From Coprinus comatus (Eukaryota; Basidiomycota; Agaricomycetes; Agaricales; Agaricaceae), in assembly GCA_034638255.1 (NCBI GenBank), contig JAWPGT010000015.1:310001-374000 (forward strand): a DNA stretch of 64,000 nt, given 5' to 3'. Each line of letters begins with the position of its first letter. Within the stretch, counting starts at the first letter, position 1. Below are positions 10,981-24,086 of the stretch, in pieces. The position numbers were made by a program, and so were the translations under genes. The notes under the pieces are model-generated. The model saw nothing but the letters and a program-made list of their open reading frames with translations. It had not been told where the DNA came from and ran no database searches.

Positions 10981-12236
10981 ATGACTTCGACTTCTGGCCC
11001 CGTTTACATCCCTCCTTCCATCGACTTCCACAAGAAATGCTTACCGAAATATTCTCGCATGCTATTCCCAGCAAATACATTATTTTGGGAAACAACACTA
11101 TTCCGGATACTCGAAACTCATTTATCATCTCTTATGTCTGCCAAAAATGGAAGCGCGCTATAGAATCTACTTCATCTTTCTGGTCTCGCGTTGTGCTTGA
11201 CCTCGATAATGTACCAGAAGACAACTCGATGACTCACAGTATCTTAGCATGTGTACAAAGATGCGCCAAATTGACCACTATGACTTCCCAAGAGCGTAAA
11301 TTCTCCTTCACCGCTCGAGGCACTTCTCCACATGATGCCAAGATTATAACCGAAGTTTTGTTTCATGTTTTAACTTCTATCCCTTCCAGATTGGCATCAT
11401 TGGGACTGCATTGTTTCCGGGGGGATGTTTTCAATTCGGAATATAACAAATGGGTAGTGGAAAACAACTTGGGGAATCCTCATCGACAGGTTGTCCAACT
11501 TGTGAATCGGGATTGATTTCTTTTCCTGCGTTGAAGGAATTGATAATGCTTCGTCCTAGTTGCGATATGCCTACCACAAATAAGTTCGATTTCCCTACTC
11601 ATTTCACACAACTTTTTCAAGATGCTCCTCTTCTTCGACACATTTCCCTTGACAGTATTCGATCCCTCGATGGTTTGAATTGGTCTTATATAACCACCCT
11701 CACTATCTCCAAAATCTACTACTCCTCACAAGCATTTTCACATTATGCGAACGTTTTTCCCAAAATGCGGAACCTCGAATCTTTGGAACTTTCGCTTATT
11801 CAACGTTCCCCTGGATTGTTCAAGAGACTCGATCAATACCAACGACAAAGGTGTTTGGGAGAACCTCAAAACACTAAGGATTGTAACTTTCGTCGACAAG
11901 AGATTTGAACAAGTCTGCCGGGATACGCATCACTTCAGAATCAATGTCGGCGAAATCGATCTCTATCGTATTCTTGGAACTATTCCATTAGCGAATAATC
12001 TGGAGAGATTGTACGTTCGTACACATTATATTCGGAGTGAGGATTTTGTTCACAATCAAAGAGTGGTGGAAGAGCCTGTGGGTAGTTATCTAATTAAATC
12101 GGAGTGTATTGCACGTTCGCGTATGCAGGTGCAGGTTCGCAAGTATACCGACCATACTCGTGATGATGCTCCTGATTATGAGAAATTTGAATTTGTTGAG
12201 GTATATATTGGTGAACCTGAGGAAAATAATTATTAA
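10981..12236 (+). pseudogene. F-box protein relic with three frame breaks
   Basis: Paralogue of the intact F-box gene at 4962-6179. The F-box is readable (LPQEMLTEIFSHAIP, then VCQKWKRAIESTSSFWSRV near 11037-11210), followed by the same leucine-rich body (LRHISLDSIRSLDGLNW, LESLELSLIQRSPG) and the same C-terminal motif (EEPVGSYLIKSECI). Three frame changes interrupt it: at about 10995-11000 after MTSTSGP, at about 11505-11515 (reading otherwise stops at TGA 11514-11516), and at about 11830-11845. The first two could each be cured by one extra base in a C or G run, the third needs the opposite change. Probably a pseudogene, although sequence errors cannot be excluded. It ends at TAA 12234-12236. 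Confidence 0.8.
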
Positions 12237-12521
12237 AGGGCTCGGATAATTGGACTTTATACCGTATTTTAGTATATATGCGATCTGATTTTCCTTCCTA
12301 ATAATAAAGTGTGAAATGTGGCAAAAAGTGATTATGCGATGAGCAAAAAGAACCGACAGCCTGACAAGGGAAGAGTTTCTCTCTAAGATCTTCGGCATCA
12401 TAATCTTCACGTAGATAGGGTCAATGCAATGATAAATGATAGTGCTAGACAGGTTATGTATCTAATAATTGCTATACGTTACTACGTAACTTGAAAGGAC
12501 AACCTGATTATAATTAGAATA

Positions 12522-13589
12522 TTACTGTTTACCACCCTTGATCAATGGATTAGGTTTAACCTTAATGCCAGGAGGTGAATATTTGGTAGGGATTTTATAC
12601 CCAAGTTCGGGACATCCCTCTCTCCGTAATTTCTGGGAATCCTACATTAGTGTTATGCAACATTCCAGTTTTCAGATGTAGTTGTCGGTGATATTTGTCA
12701 AGGATGAAATTTAAAAGAAAGTGGGGTCCTACTAGTCAGTCTTTCCAAAAGTTTTGGAAATTTTTTTCAACTTTGTAGACTTACTTCGAACTAGTGCTGA
12801 AAAAGAGTGAATATGATGTCGGAAAATCGGTAGACTCACCCCTTTAAAATTAGTAGAGTGACATGTAAATAGTTGACTGCCATTGAATCTTTGATGATGA
12901 AATTTAAAAGAAAGTGTCATGGGCCCGGTCAGCCTTCATTTTTGAAAATACTGACAGACTCACGGAGACTCAGGCAGGATGACAACCTCTGGCTTTTCCG
13001 CATCATTTCTCTGCCTGATATCTTGGTCTATCAGGAAATTTTTTCCAATACTGATATTCAAGGCTATTGTTCAATTCTTTCCTGGAAATTGTTTGAAATT
13101 TCTTAACCAGGCAGATGTAGACAATCATTTTCAGCAGACTTACGCTTCCTCCTCCTTATCCTTGTCCAAATCATACCCATCACGGTGTAGTCGTTTTGGA
13201 CGAGGTAAGCTATCAAAGTTGAATATTTAACAATCATGAAAATTAAAAGAGAGGTCAGCCTCGATTTTGAAAAGAAAATCTCAACAAACATACTCTTCCT
13301 CATTTTCGTCTTCATCCCCAGAATCACACCTCTCATGGCGTCGCCGTTTTGGATGAGGTAAACTGTCATAGAATATTTGACAGTGATAAATTTTTAAAGA
13401 AGACTAATTAGCCTCAATATTTTTTGGAAAATATTGGTAGACTCTGACTTACCTGCACTCTGGGATGTTAATTTCAACTTTCCCCGGCTCCTTGTTTGTC
13501 TCCCCGATATCATCAGTGTTTGTTCCAGCAGCAACTAGCTTGTCTCTCTTTTCAGGTGAAGTAACAGGAATATCAACGGGAGTTGTCAT
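12522..13589 (-). CDS. small multi-exon gene with a tandemly duplicated exon; function unknown
   Basis: I built this model from splice sites: exons 13589-13453, 13362-13294, 13209-13144, 13014-12964, 12876-12840 and 12641-12522 join to 159 residues with a stop. All internal junctions to exon 4 are phase 2, so exons 2 (69 nt), 3 (66 nt) and 4 (51 nt) can be skipped or added without changing frame. Exons 2 and 3 encode related peptides, LPHPKRRRHERCD and LPRPKRLHRDGYD, each followed by an acidic run, and the introns next to them also share sequence (for example TGAGGCTAATT / CGAGGCTGACC / GAAGGCTGACC). So exon plus intron were duplicated as a unit. The protein is hydrophilic with PKRRR-type basic patches and acidic clusters, which could be nuclear. 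No signal peptide and no known domain is recognised. Intron 5 is long (198 nt) and could hide a 12-nt exon at 12785-12796. Confidence 0.55.
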
Positions 13590-15240
13590 TGGGTGGATAG
13601 AGATTAGAAAGTGAGTTGGTAGCGATTTTAATGTGTGTCGATTCTCCCATTACTACGTGTAGTACATAAGTAGTTAGTGGTGCTCATGGCTATGTACACA
13701 CTGCAAACACAGACACAGTAGTTGATGACTCCAAAATGTATAAATATAGTGTTGTAAAAGTGGAGTAACCATTTGGAACGTCAATTTGCATAAAAAGCTA
13801 TTATTAGTCTAGTACAACTCAATACCTGTGTGATGGTTTACGGATATTGCTGAGCCGCAGAGCACACTGACAGATAAGATGGAGTTGTTCAAAGGTTGCT
13901 TGTTGAAGATGAGGAAGAATTTGTTCATCTTCAACGCCAAGATAAACACCGATAAATGGGAACCATGAGGTCTCCGGAGTGCATTGACCGATTACCCAAT
14001 AATGGTTATTATAACTTGTTACATAACAAGATGTATCATACCGTTCAATAATGATATATCATGATATATCACAGTGCGTCTGCCATGTCAACCCCTTGTG
14101 CTACTGGAAAGCCCAAGTTTAGCCTTTGCTAACATCCTCACTACTATCAAAATTAGATGCAAGTTGCTAGAGGTTGGGGCTGCGAGAAAGCAAGTGCAGA
14201 GGTTGGGCGAGAACCCGAAGGGTCTTCAGTCTTTGTGAAAACCGGAAAATTGAGAGCTAAGAGGTTGTAATAAGGGTGGGTGAGCCACCCGTAAGTATGG
14301 CGACTCCGGACTCGCGGCTTGATACCGGGTCACTCAAGCACTCGAAAGAGCTGCGTGAGGGAAAGAAAGTAGGGTGAGGAGGATGGGTGAATTGCGTTGA
14401 GTTGCTAGGGATAGAACTTAAAGTCGAATGTTAAAACGTTAATGCCTCGGATAGGACACAGTGGTGCCAGGATGAAGAGAGGCGAAAATTGGTTGCTGTG
14501 ACCGTGGCGTCACAAAGACGACTTGATTCAGCCGCTAGCGAGGACATTCGTTCCTCGAGGCTTCACTCTTGCTGACTAGTAATACACCTATACTAGTAGT
14601 AACATTCGGACAGTCACTCAATTATTAGTATCATGGGTCCAGGTATCATCATATCACATCATATCATTGATCGTTGATCGAAGTTCGGGAATCCTGATAC
14701 CTGATACCTTTTGAATACTAAGAAGTGGTGGTTACTATAGAAATCTAAATCTCGGTTCAAGAGACCAAGTCCAACTCAATTGCCAAGTTGATGAATAATG
14801 ATATAGATATATGATTGGCATTGTGGGTAAAAGGTGTGTAGTACCTCAGGGACCACGAGAGTCGTTACTATGTTTACTGTTTACTGTTTCTTTTTTCCTT
14901 CCCGGGGATCACAGGGTTCATGTGGATGGTTACCTGAATGGAGAGCCTGATATATATATTATGAGACAATGAGATCAAGTGAAAAAGTTACCCCCGGTTT
15001 TCTTTCCACTTTCCACCTTTCATCTTTGGTTTTTGCCATAACTAAGTGAAACGAGCTTTGGATCTCGTTCTCATTTTTGTTTTATTTTTATTTTCATTCT
15101 CTTCATTTATTTGAATTCCGAGTCGACCTACGCTGAGCGTTTTTCTTTATTCACCTCTGTCTCTCTCTCGCTTGGATCATCTAGTAGTACAACCAACCAC
15201 CCACTCCTCCATCATTGTTCAAATCAAGATTCAAAAAAAA
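13590..15240. other. intergenic with an unexplained G+C-richer segment at about 14150-14580
   Basis: No coding sequence seen. The segment at about 14150-14580 differs from the AT-rich surroundings, is rich in AGG/GAG on the plus strand and contains short hairpins such as GGGTGGGTGAGCCACCC (14275-14291) and GTGACCGTGGCGTCAC (14498-14513). An 18-bp palindrome, GATATATCATGATATATC, lies at 14053-14070. It does not fold into a tRNA or show LTR ends. 15000-15240 is the pyrimidine-rich promoter of the gene at 15241. Confidence 0.4.
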
Positions 15241-17165
15241 ATGAAGTTCACTACTATACTTTCCATCATCTCAATCCTAACCACAACTACATCCGTACTT
15301 TCCTTACCTATAACTATAATACCTATTCCCGGTAGTAGTGGTAATGGTAAAGGAGGTAGTATCAATGCTATACTACCACGTCAACGTAACCGTACTACCA
15401 AATCCAAATCCACATCTGGTACTGGTACTGGTACTACTACAGGAGCAACAACAGACACAGCTGGTGTGACAGTAGCTACGGATGGGGTATCAATGATTGT
15501 TGAGAAGGAAGTTGTTATTCAAGGATTGAATGTTAGGTTTAAAGTATCTGGTCCTGAGGATGCTTTTGTTCAAGCTCAAGCTGGTGCTGCTGCTGCTGGT
15601 GCTGGTGCTGGTGCTGGTGCTGGGGGCGCTACTGATATTGGTGCTACTGGTGTTGGTGCTACGACGGGAAATGGTAGAGGTCAAGGGAGGAATAGGAATA
15701 AGAATAATGCTAGACAAGCTGCTACACAGGGTTTGTTGGGTATAAATGTTTTGTTACATGGTGATGGTGGTCAAAGTTTTTTTGATTTTCCTGTGCGTTC
15801 TCTCTACCCTTTCTTCCATATCGAGTCCCTACTTAATACCAAACAACTCACGAAAACAAAATGATTGGTTTTTATTTTTATTATTTAGAATCAAGGAGTA
15901 AAAGATGGTCTTATGGGAATAGCAGTTTTATCTCCTGATGAAAGTGGACAATTCAGATGGGGTGGTTTCGATCCTAATGATCAAACTGGTCTTGTTAGAC
16001 CTGATGGAGGTTTACATTCTAGTATTTTGAATCAACTTTTAACTACTGTAAGTTCATGTTTTATTTTGGGGAAGCCCGGGCTTAATAAAAACTAATGTTT
16101 TTATTGGATGATAGGAATTACCTAAGGTCATTAATTTCGATGATACGAAGGTTTTCTTTGAAGGTGTTAGTGGTGGTTCTTTGTTATTGAGTGGTGAGAA
16201 TTTTTTTTCTTCTTCTTCTTCAATATTACAAGTACCGTGACGGATGGAATTTTGATTGATATTGATGGTTTCAGGATTTATGATTCCCATGTTTGGTGCT
16301 TCATTAGGGGTTCCGGGAGTTGTTTTCGGTTGTGGTGGTTTACCTCCGTAAGTTTTTTTATTATATATCTTTAAAAATAATTAAATTTATTGATACGAAT
16401 CCTTGGATAAAAGACAAGTGGATGTACAAGGCGATATCAGTAATATTCGACTTCATTGGCAAAGTACTGTTGATGAATTAACAGATTTACAAGATTCGAT
16501 GTGAGTTGCTTCGAGACTAGTCTTCGTCTCCGCCTTCTGAATTCTGACTTTTTACGTTTTTATAATTTGGCTTTTATGCAATTCTATGATTCGAAATCGA
16601 ATAGTCCACAGTCTATAGCAGCGTATGAAGGTTTAGCAGCCAATGCGGGGTTAAGTGATACTCAGATCAATCAATTGTTAACTGCCGATGCTTCTCCAAA
16701 TGGTGGTCATTGGTGAGTAATTTTGTTTGATTGTGGTGTTCCTTCCCAAAAAGAAGGATCATCATCATATATTATCGACATCACACACGCTACTAGCCAT
16801 AACAAGTTAAACATACTCACATACTTCATTTTAACACAGTGAATTCGATGAACAAGACTTTGTCAGCGGGGTACAACTTTTATCAGACACCTATGGTGAC
16901 ATTCTACGTGGCAAAGCTACGCTCAATAATGTGGATATCATTAACGTTAGTACTATACATTTTTCATAGTCCGATTTGTAGGTTCTGATGTGGAGTTTTC
17001 TTCTAGGGTGTTGTTGGAACAGAAGATGTATTTAATCAGGCGCCAGTACAGCCTCAGCCAGCCAAGAGTATTGGCAACAGTTCCACGAGTTCACTCCGTG
17101 CTGGGGTTAGCAGTGGTCGTACGGGTAACACGGGCAATACTAGCCTACGAGTGTCGAGGAAATAG
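15241..17165 (+). CDS. secreted alpha/beta-hydrolase-like protein
   Basis: Eight exons (15241-15792, 15889-16047, 16115-16193, 16275-16347, 16414-16500, 16605-16712, 16840-16945, 17007-17165) give 440 residues with consistent phases. I chose the ATG at 15241 because it starts a clean signal peptide (MKFTTILSIISILTTTTS) and follows an A-rich leader. Residues about 95-150 form a low-complexity Gly/Ala/Thr region with repeated GAGAG. The second half carries hydrolase-like marks: LLHGDGGQSFFDFP (oxyanion-hole-like HG), FFEGVSGGSLLLSG (a G-x-S-x-G nucleophile elbow) and PNGGHCEFD, which may supply the histidine. This looks like the basidiomycete secreted esterase/hydrolase-like family that databases sometimes label cyclin-like F-box by mistake. 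Substrate unknown. It ends with a Ser/Thr/Asn-rich tail. Confidence 0.75.
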
Positions 17166-17352
17166 GGTTACTTATAGGTTACATAGTTGGTCTTGTGCTT
17201 GTGAACGGAGGCTGTGATGAAATTGAATTATTGATCATTTAAGGGTTCCCAGGGTCCTGATGATTGTACGAAATAGGAAGGCAGTACCCGTGGAGACAGG
17301 CACAAGTCTTTACCCAAACGCCCTTTCTCTCTTCCAAAACCACCAGATTTAT

Positions 17353-20300
17353 ATGTCTTTCTTCAGGCGTCAGACACAACATATAGATATCGACACTGAC
17401 GAAGAGAATGACGAGAACATCGATCCAGAGTTGAGGTTGAGGACAGTTAGGACGGCTGCTTCTGCTATTGCAGAGTCGATACGGTCTGAACAACGTGCAG
17501 AGAGGAGGAAGACTATTTTGAAGAAGAGGTCCAGGTTTTTTCGGAGACATCATCAACCAGAGAAGAAGGATGGAGCAGACGTACAGGCTGAGGTGGTGCC
17601 ACCTGTAGCTGAACCGTCAACAGCGTCGAAGGAGGTGCATGGACTGCGGAGGAATGTCTATGTCAACTATCCATTGTCAGCTATCGAGGTGGATCACAGT
17701 GGGGAACCTAAGACGCGTTATGTCAGGAACAAAGTGCGGACGACGAGTAAGTGGGATTCTTTGTATTTACTATGTGCTTATTGACAATGTGTGTTTAGAG
17801 TATACAATATTGACTTTTGTCCCAAAGAACTTGTATGAACAGTTCAGACGGTATGCCTCATGTTGCCTGTTGATTCTCCCACTCCACTCATCCTCACCCG
17901 AACAGAGTTGCAAATTTGTTCTTCCTTTCGCTTGTTATCTTACAACGTGTGTACATAACACCATCACCACAATCTGTCCATACTCATACCCCTTGTGTTT
18001 AGTCTTCCCTGTCTTTGGCGCTGCTGCTGGATCAATAGCCGTTCTACCCCTCGCTTTCATCCTTACCGTAACCGCCATCAAAGATGGTATCGAAGACTAT
18101 AGGAGAGGTGTTCTAGACGAAGAAGTCAACACGTCAGCAGCTACAAAGCTCGGTGGAGGTTGGAAGAATGTGAATCAACCCATTGATCCACGTTCTTGGC
18201 TTGAAAAGTTACTTGGCATCAATCCTCCAGGAAAAGTAACGAAAGGAGTCAGAAAGTTGAGAGAAAGAGAAGCTGGAATTGCTGGCCAAGAATTGAGAGT
18301 GGTGTTGAAACAAGGGGATGATGATTCTAGTGTTATCCTCGGGATAATTCATTAGACCTTGGTGCTCCTCGTGGTTTTGGGTTTGGTGCTGGAAGGAAAT
18401 TGGAGGATATTCATAGTGTTGATTCACATAGTTATCCTCCGGCCACAATTGGTGAAAATTCTAAAATATCGTTGTCGGATTCTGCAACGGTAAAAGAATC
18501 TACCGAGTATGGACAACTTCAATATCCCAATATTGGATCACTCTCACAGTATCAACAATCTGTTCATTCAAGGTCAAGTGTGGGCGTTGTGGATTGGAGG
18601 AAACATAGTGGTGGATCAGCGAGATGGGAAAGGACATTGTGGAAGAAATTGGAGGTGGGAGATGTGGTGTTGTTACGGGATAATGATCAAGTTCCTGCTG
18701 ATATCATTGTCCTTTCAACTTCGGACTCTGATGGAATGTGTTATTTGGAGACGAAGAACTTGGACGGAGAAACTAATTTGAAACCTCGTAAAGCTATCAA
18801 AGCTACATCCTCTATCACCTCTGAAGAAGACATCGAAAAATCATCGTTTTATTTGGATTCTGAACCACCTCATCAGAACTTATATCTCTATCGCGGAGTC
18901 TTACGATACAATTCAAATGATGGGGAATTGAAACAAGAACCGGTCACTATCAATGAACTCTTACTTCGTGGATGTGCTTTGAGGAATACATCTTGGGTTA
19001 TTGGATTGGTTGTTTTTACGGGTTCGGATACAAAGATTATGTTGAATGGTGGTGATACTCCTTCGAAGAGGAGTAAAATTGAGAAGGAAACGAATTTCAA
19101 TGTTATCGTTAACTTTTGTTTGTTAACGATTATGTGTCTTATTGCGGCGATTTTTAGTGGTGTTCAGGATGCGAAGGAAGCTACTAGTGCTCAATTTTTC
19201 GAAGATGGATCGGATCCTACAAATTCGTATATTGTTAATGCAATCATCACCTTCGTGTACGTGTTTTTTACTTTCTTTTTCGCGTTTTTTAAACTCACGC
19301 AAAACAAATAAATAAATTAGGTCTTGTCTAATAGCATTCCAAAACATCGTTCCAATATCCCTCTACATCTCAATCGAAATCGTCAAAACCATTCAAGCCT
19401 ATTTCATCTCACAAGACATCGACATGTATTATTCACCATACGATACACCTTGCGTACCAAAAACATGGAACATCTCTGACGACTTGGGTCAAATCGAATA
19501 CGTATTTTCAGATAAAACAGGAACCCTAACTCAAAATGTTATGGAATTTCAAAAATGTTCGATTCATGGTGTTAAATATGGTGAAGGAATAACTGAAGCT
19601 CAACGTGGTGCTGCTACTAGACTTGGACAAAGTGATAATTTGGATCCTAGAGAGATTAATGAAAAATTGGAGGTTTTGAAAGGTCAGATGATTAGTGTTA
19701 TGGAAAGGACGTTTAAGAATAGGTGGTTGCAGAGTGATAAGGTTACTCTTGTGGCTCCGAAGTTGGCGGAGGATTTGGCTGGGAATAATATTGGTGGTAG
19801 TGGTAGTGGGAGTGGGAATGGGAAAGAAGGTAGAGGTGGAGATGGAGGTGGAGGAAGTCAAAGAAGTCATATTGTTGCTTTTTTTAAAGCTTTGGCGTTA
19901 TGTCATACCGTCCTCGCCGATAAACCGGAACCTAGAGAACAACCGTTTTTATTGAATTATAAAGCGGAATCTCCTGATGAAGCTGCTTTGGTTAGTGCTG
20001 CTAGAGATGCTGGGTTCCCGTTTATAGGAAAGATGAAGGAGAACCTGGAAATTGAAGTAATGGGACAGGTTGAAAGGTATACTTTATTAAAAGTGTTGGA
20101 GTTTAATTCTACGAGGAAAAGGATGTCGGTGGTGGTTAGAAGTCCGGAAGGAAAGTTGGTTTTGTATACTAAAGGAGCTGATTCGGTGATTTATGAAAGG
20201 TTGGAGGAAGGTCATGATTTGTTTGTGAAAGAACAAACCAGTAAAGATATGGAAGAGTTTGCAAATGGGGGGTTGAGAACTTTGTGTATTGCGTATAGAG

Positions 20301-23300
20301 AATTGGAGGAAGAGGAATATTTGAATTGGGGGAGGGTTTATGATAAGGCGGCTAGTGCTACTGAGAATAGGGAAGAGGAGATTGATAAGGCTAATGAACT
20401 TATTGAGAGGAATTTGAAGATTTTGGGAGCCACGGCGTTAGAGGATAAACTTCAGGAAGGTGTACCGGAAGCTATTGAGATGTTGCATAGAGCTGGAATT
20501 AAACTTTGGATTTTAACCGGTACGTTTTCACTTCTTTTCGTTCGTTCTTTCTTCTCAACTTCTTTTTCTGATTTACGTTTCTAACCCGCTTATAAATAGG
20601 TGATAAACTCCAAACTGCAATCGAAATCGGATACAGTTGCAATCTTCTCAAAAACGAAATGGAAGTGATGATTCTATCAGCTGAGAATTTGGAACAAACA
20701 AGGCAACAAATTGAAGCTGGTTTGAATAAAATTGCTTCAATACTTGGACCTCCGTCTTGGGAACCTAAAAAGAGAGGATTTGTTCCTGGGTTATCGAAAG
20801 CTTCGTTTGCGGTGGTTATTGATGGGGATACATTGAGACATGCTCTTACTCCGGAATTGAAACCTTTGTTTTTGAATTTGGGAACTCAGTGTGAAACGGT
20901 AGTTTGTTGTAGAGTTTCACCCGCTCAGAAAGCTTTGACTGTTAAATTGGTGAGTCTTTTTTTGTTTATTTATTTGGTTGTCGACGGTCGTTACTATACA
21001 AGGGATTCTTACGTTGTTGTTCTTTTAGGTTAAAGAAGGGAGGAATGCGATGACATTGTCAATTGGAGATGGAGCGAATGATGTTGCGATGATTCAAGAA
21101 GCTAATATTGGATGTGGACTTTTTGGATTGGAAGGTTCACAAGCTGCTATGTCGGCTGATTATGCTTTTGGACAGTTTAGGTTCTTGACCAAGTTGTTGC
21201 TTGTTCATGGAAGGTGGTCGTATCAACGTGTGGCTGATATGCATAGCAATTTCTTCTACAAAGTGAGTTTTTTTTTTTTGGGAAATTGAGGGGTGTTGAT
21301 GGATCCTTTTTTGGCGTGTGTGTAGAATGTTATTTGGACTTTCGGCATGTTTTGGTTTTTGCCTTTCAACAGGTTAGTCTTTGTGTTGTTTATTATTTTG
21401 AGGAAACGTTTCTGATGGGTTTGTTTAATGATAGTTTCGACGCGACATATTTATATCAATATACCTTCATCCTCTTGTATAACCTTGTGTTTACTTCGCT
21501 TCCCGTCATCGTCCTCGGAGGTACGTCACCACCCTCTCAAAAAAAAACTCACTTTCTTACTTTGTTTATCTTTAATTCAAATCAATAGCCTTCGATCAAG
21601 ACATAAACGCCCAAGCAGCACTTGCATTTCCTCAACTTTACGTTCGTGGTATTCGAGGACTTGAATATACCAGAGCAAAATTTTGGTTTTATATGGGTGA
21701 TGGATTGTATCAATCTGCTGTTGTTTTCTTTATCCCGTATTTGGTTTGGTCGCTTGAAAATCCGGTTTCTTGGAATGGAAGAGGTATTGATTCGTTGGCG
21801 GATTTTGGTACTACTGTTGCGGTTGCAGCGATTTTGTCAGCCAATACTTATGTTGGACTTAATACGCATTAGTGAGTTGTTCATTTTCCTCTTCTCTTTC
21901 GAGAAAGAAAAATACTGACGAGGATATGCTATGATAGCTGGACAGTTATGACTTGGGTTGTGGTTGTTGGATCAACTCTTGTTATGTTACTCTGGATCTT
22001 GGTTTTCTCATTCTTTAGGAGTAGTGATTTTATTGATGAAGTGTTGATTTTGTTTGGTGGAATCACGTTTTGGGCTACCGTTCTTCTTAGTGCTGGTATT
22101 GCTCTAGGTACGTCTCCTTTCTATCTCCAATCTTAATCATTTTCTAACTTTTATTATTATCTTCATTCACATTCAGCACCGAGATTCATAGTCAAATTCA
22201 CGTCAACGGTATATTATCCACTCGACAAAGACATTGTTCGAGAAATGTGGGTTATGGGAGATTTGAAGGATCGACTTGGAATCAAACATAGGAAAGAAAA
22301 GAAGAACAAGAAGAAATTACTTTCAAGTAATTTGGAAGCAGCACCTATGTTCCATGAGCAACATAGTCGGTCCACATCAGAACTTTCAGTTCAAAATGAT
22401 GCTTACGAACCAACAGTTGCGGTTACACCTCTTGCTAGTCCTAATCCTAGATTTTCGACAAAGGAATTGGACGGAGGTGGAAACGGAAACGGAAATGGCC
22501 AATATGATCAATTTTTGAATACTCCTCAACCTGCGCATAGTTCGTCTACAACTTTAACGAATGTGGAACAAGGATCTTTGGGTTTCCTGATGTCGGATTA
22601 TCATCAATTACAACAGCAACAACTCATGCCGCCAGGGAGCCCGCTTGGTCATACCAGTAGTAATCATGGACATGGCGCTTTGTCACCTTCACCTTCATAT
22701 TATTCGGTTTCGGATATTCCACCACCTTCACCATTACCACCGACAAAATATAGACTTGCTTCTGGAGAAATTACGACGACACCTCCACCTCCATCTATGA
22801 ATAGGACGAGTTATGCTAGTACGATCAAAGCTGGAAATAATGGAGGTGGAGGGTTTAGTAAAAGTTCGGAAATGTTGCAGAGTTTGAGTTTTGTTACTGC
22901 TTCGAATTCGGTTGCGACTTCGCCTTCAAGATCATTATCTGGACATAATAGTATGTTACTAGAACCACCAAGTCCTATGTCGATGACAGGTGGAAGTGGA
23001 GGAGGGTCGAGTGGAATTATGAGGAGGTTGAGTGGGAATTCTGGAAGGTCTGGAGGTGGAAATGATGCTCCACCTAATACGTATGAGATGAGAGTTAGAA
23101 GTCCACAACTACAAGTGGATGAAGATTTGTCGAGATATGGTCATGCGTATGGTGGAAGTAGTGCGACGTCATATGCTTCATTTGCTACCGCTGCAGATGA
23201 GTTTTGGGAAGATGAAGGAGCACAGCATGCTCATGTGAGTGGGGAGAGGGATAGTGAGGATGAGGAGGAGGATGGAAGGACAGTTGTGGGTGTTGCGGTT

Positions 23301-23372
23301 GGGAATACTAGTGACGTTGGTCATGATCGACAGCCAAGTGATGTGTCTTGGACTGGTGGTCGGGCGCTATAA
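17353..23372 (+). CDS. P4-type ATPase, phospholipid flippase (Dnf1/Dnf2-like)
   Basis: P4 ATPases use ATP to move phospholipids from the outer to the inner leaflet of plasma, Golgi and endosomal membranes. Twelve exons: 17353-17746, 17799-17850, 17906-17946, 18003-19256, 19321-20519, 20600-20949, 21029-21262, 21326-21372, 21435-21520, 21589-21871, 21938-22107 and 22177-23372, about 1760-1770 residues. Diagnostic motifs: RNVYVNYPL near the N-terminus, YEQFRRVANLFF before TM1, LDGETNLK in the actuator domain, the phosphorylation site [22 protein letters not shown] in the N domain, [16 protein letters not shown], and [13 protein letters not shown]. The last transmembrane part ends near residue 1390 and is followed by a disordered Ser/Pro/Gly-rich tail of about 350 residues. 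One anomaly: near 18335-18355 the frame changes by one base, so the protein reads through only if one base is added (for example in the GGG run) or if a 26-nt GT-AG segment is removed. Confidence 0.92.
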
Positions 23373-24086
23373 TGACTCTTGTCTTTTTCTTTTCTGCTTC
23401 TATCATTGTTTGTCGCTTTGATTCTATTATTTTCATTCATTCATTCATTCTATTCCTAACTGTTTTTTCTTCCTCTTCTGAGCTTTGTGACGGACATCCG
23501 CATCTCTTTCTTCTCCCATTGCATTTTTTTGTTGTGCTGATATGTAATATGGATGGCATCTAATCGAAAACTGTTTTATTTCTCTCTTCGTTTTTTCTGT
23601 TATTATATTGAAGACTCGCCTCATTATTGCCACCCTCTTTTTGTTAAATACTTTGGTTGGAAGAACCGGACTTGAAAACATAAAGATGAAGCTCTTAAAT
23701 CACATTATATCGTTTATACACAATTTCTTTCTGTTTTTATACCCTTTTTTATATAAACGGCTGACCGCCTGGAATGTTGAAAGCCATATGAATGATGATG
23801 AGTCTGATTGATGAAAAGGTGACTCGAGGGCAGTTAGAATTCCTGCGTTGTTATTGGGTACTGTCCAAATCAGGAAGATAGTATAGCCGGGTAGCCGGAG
23901 GTATAACCTGATTTGTATATTGTGGCCAAAAAGCAAAGGAGAGTTTAAAACCAATGAGAAAAGCTGGATGGGCTAACCCAAATATTAATAATTTTAAAAG
24001 GAGGGGGGGATAAGTCGATCGATCGGGTAAATTCGGGAAATAGAACAGAATGCAGTCCAAATCCTTCTTGTACTCTCACCGCCATC
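23373..24086. other. intergenic, flippase 3' end and regulator promoter
   Basis: T-rich 3' region with an ATTC tandem repeat (about 23437-23451). 24000-24050 is purine-rich upstream of the Zn2Cys6 gene. No gene seen. Confidence 0.4.

Noticed and set aside
14150..14580. Possible tRNA or LTR
   Set aside because: No cloverleaf with A and B boxes, and no TG...CA ends with target-site duplication.
15490..15717. Minus-strand Ser/Thr-rich frame opposite the secreted hydrolase
   Set aside because: It mirrors the GCT/GGT triplet repeat of the real plus-strand exon and disappears outside it.
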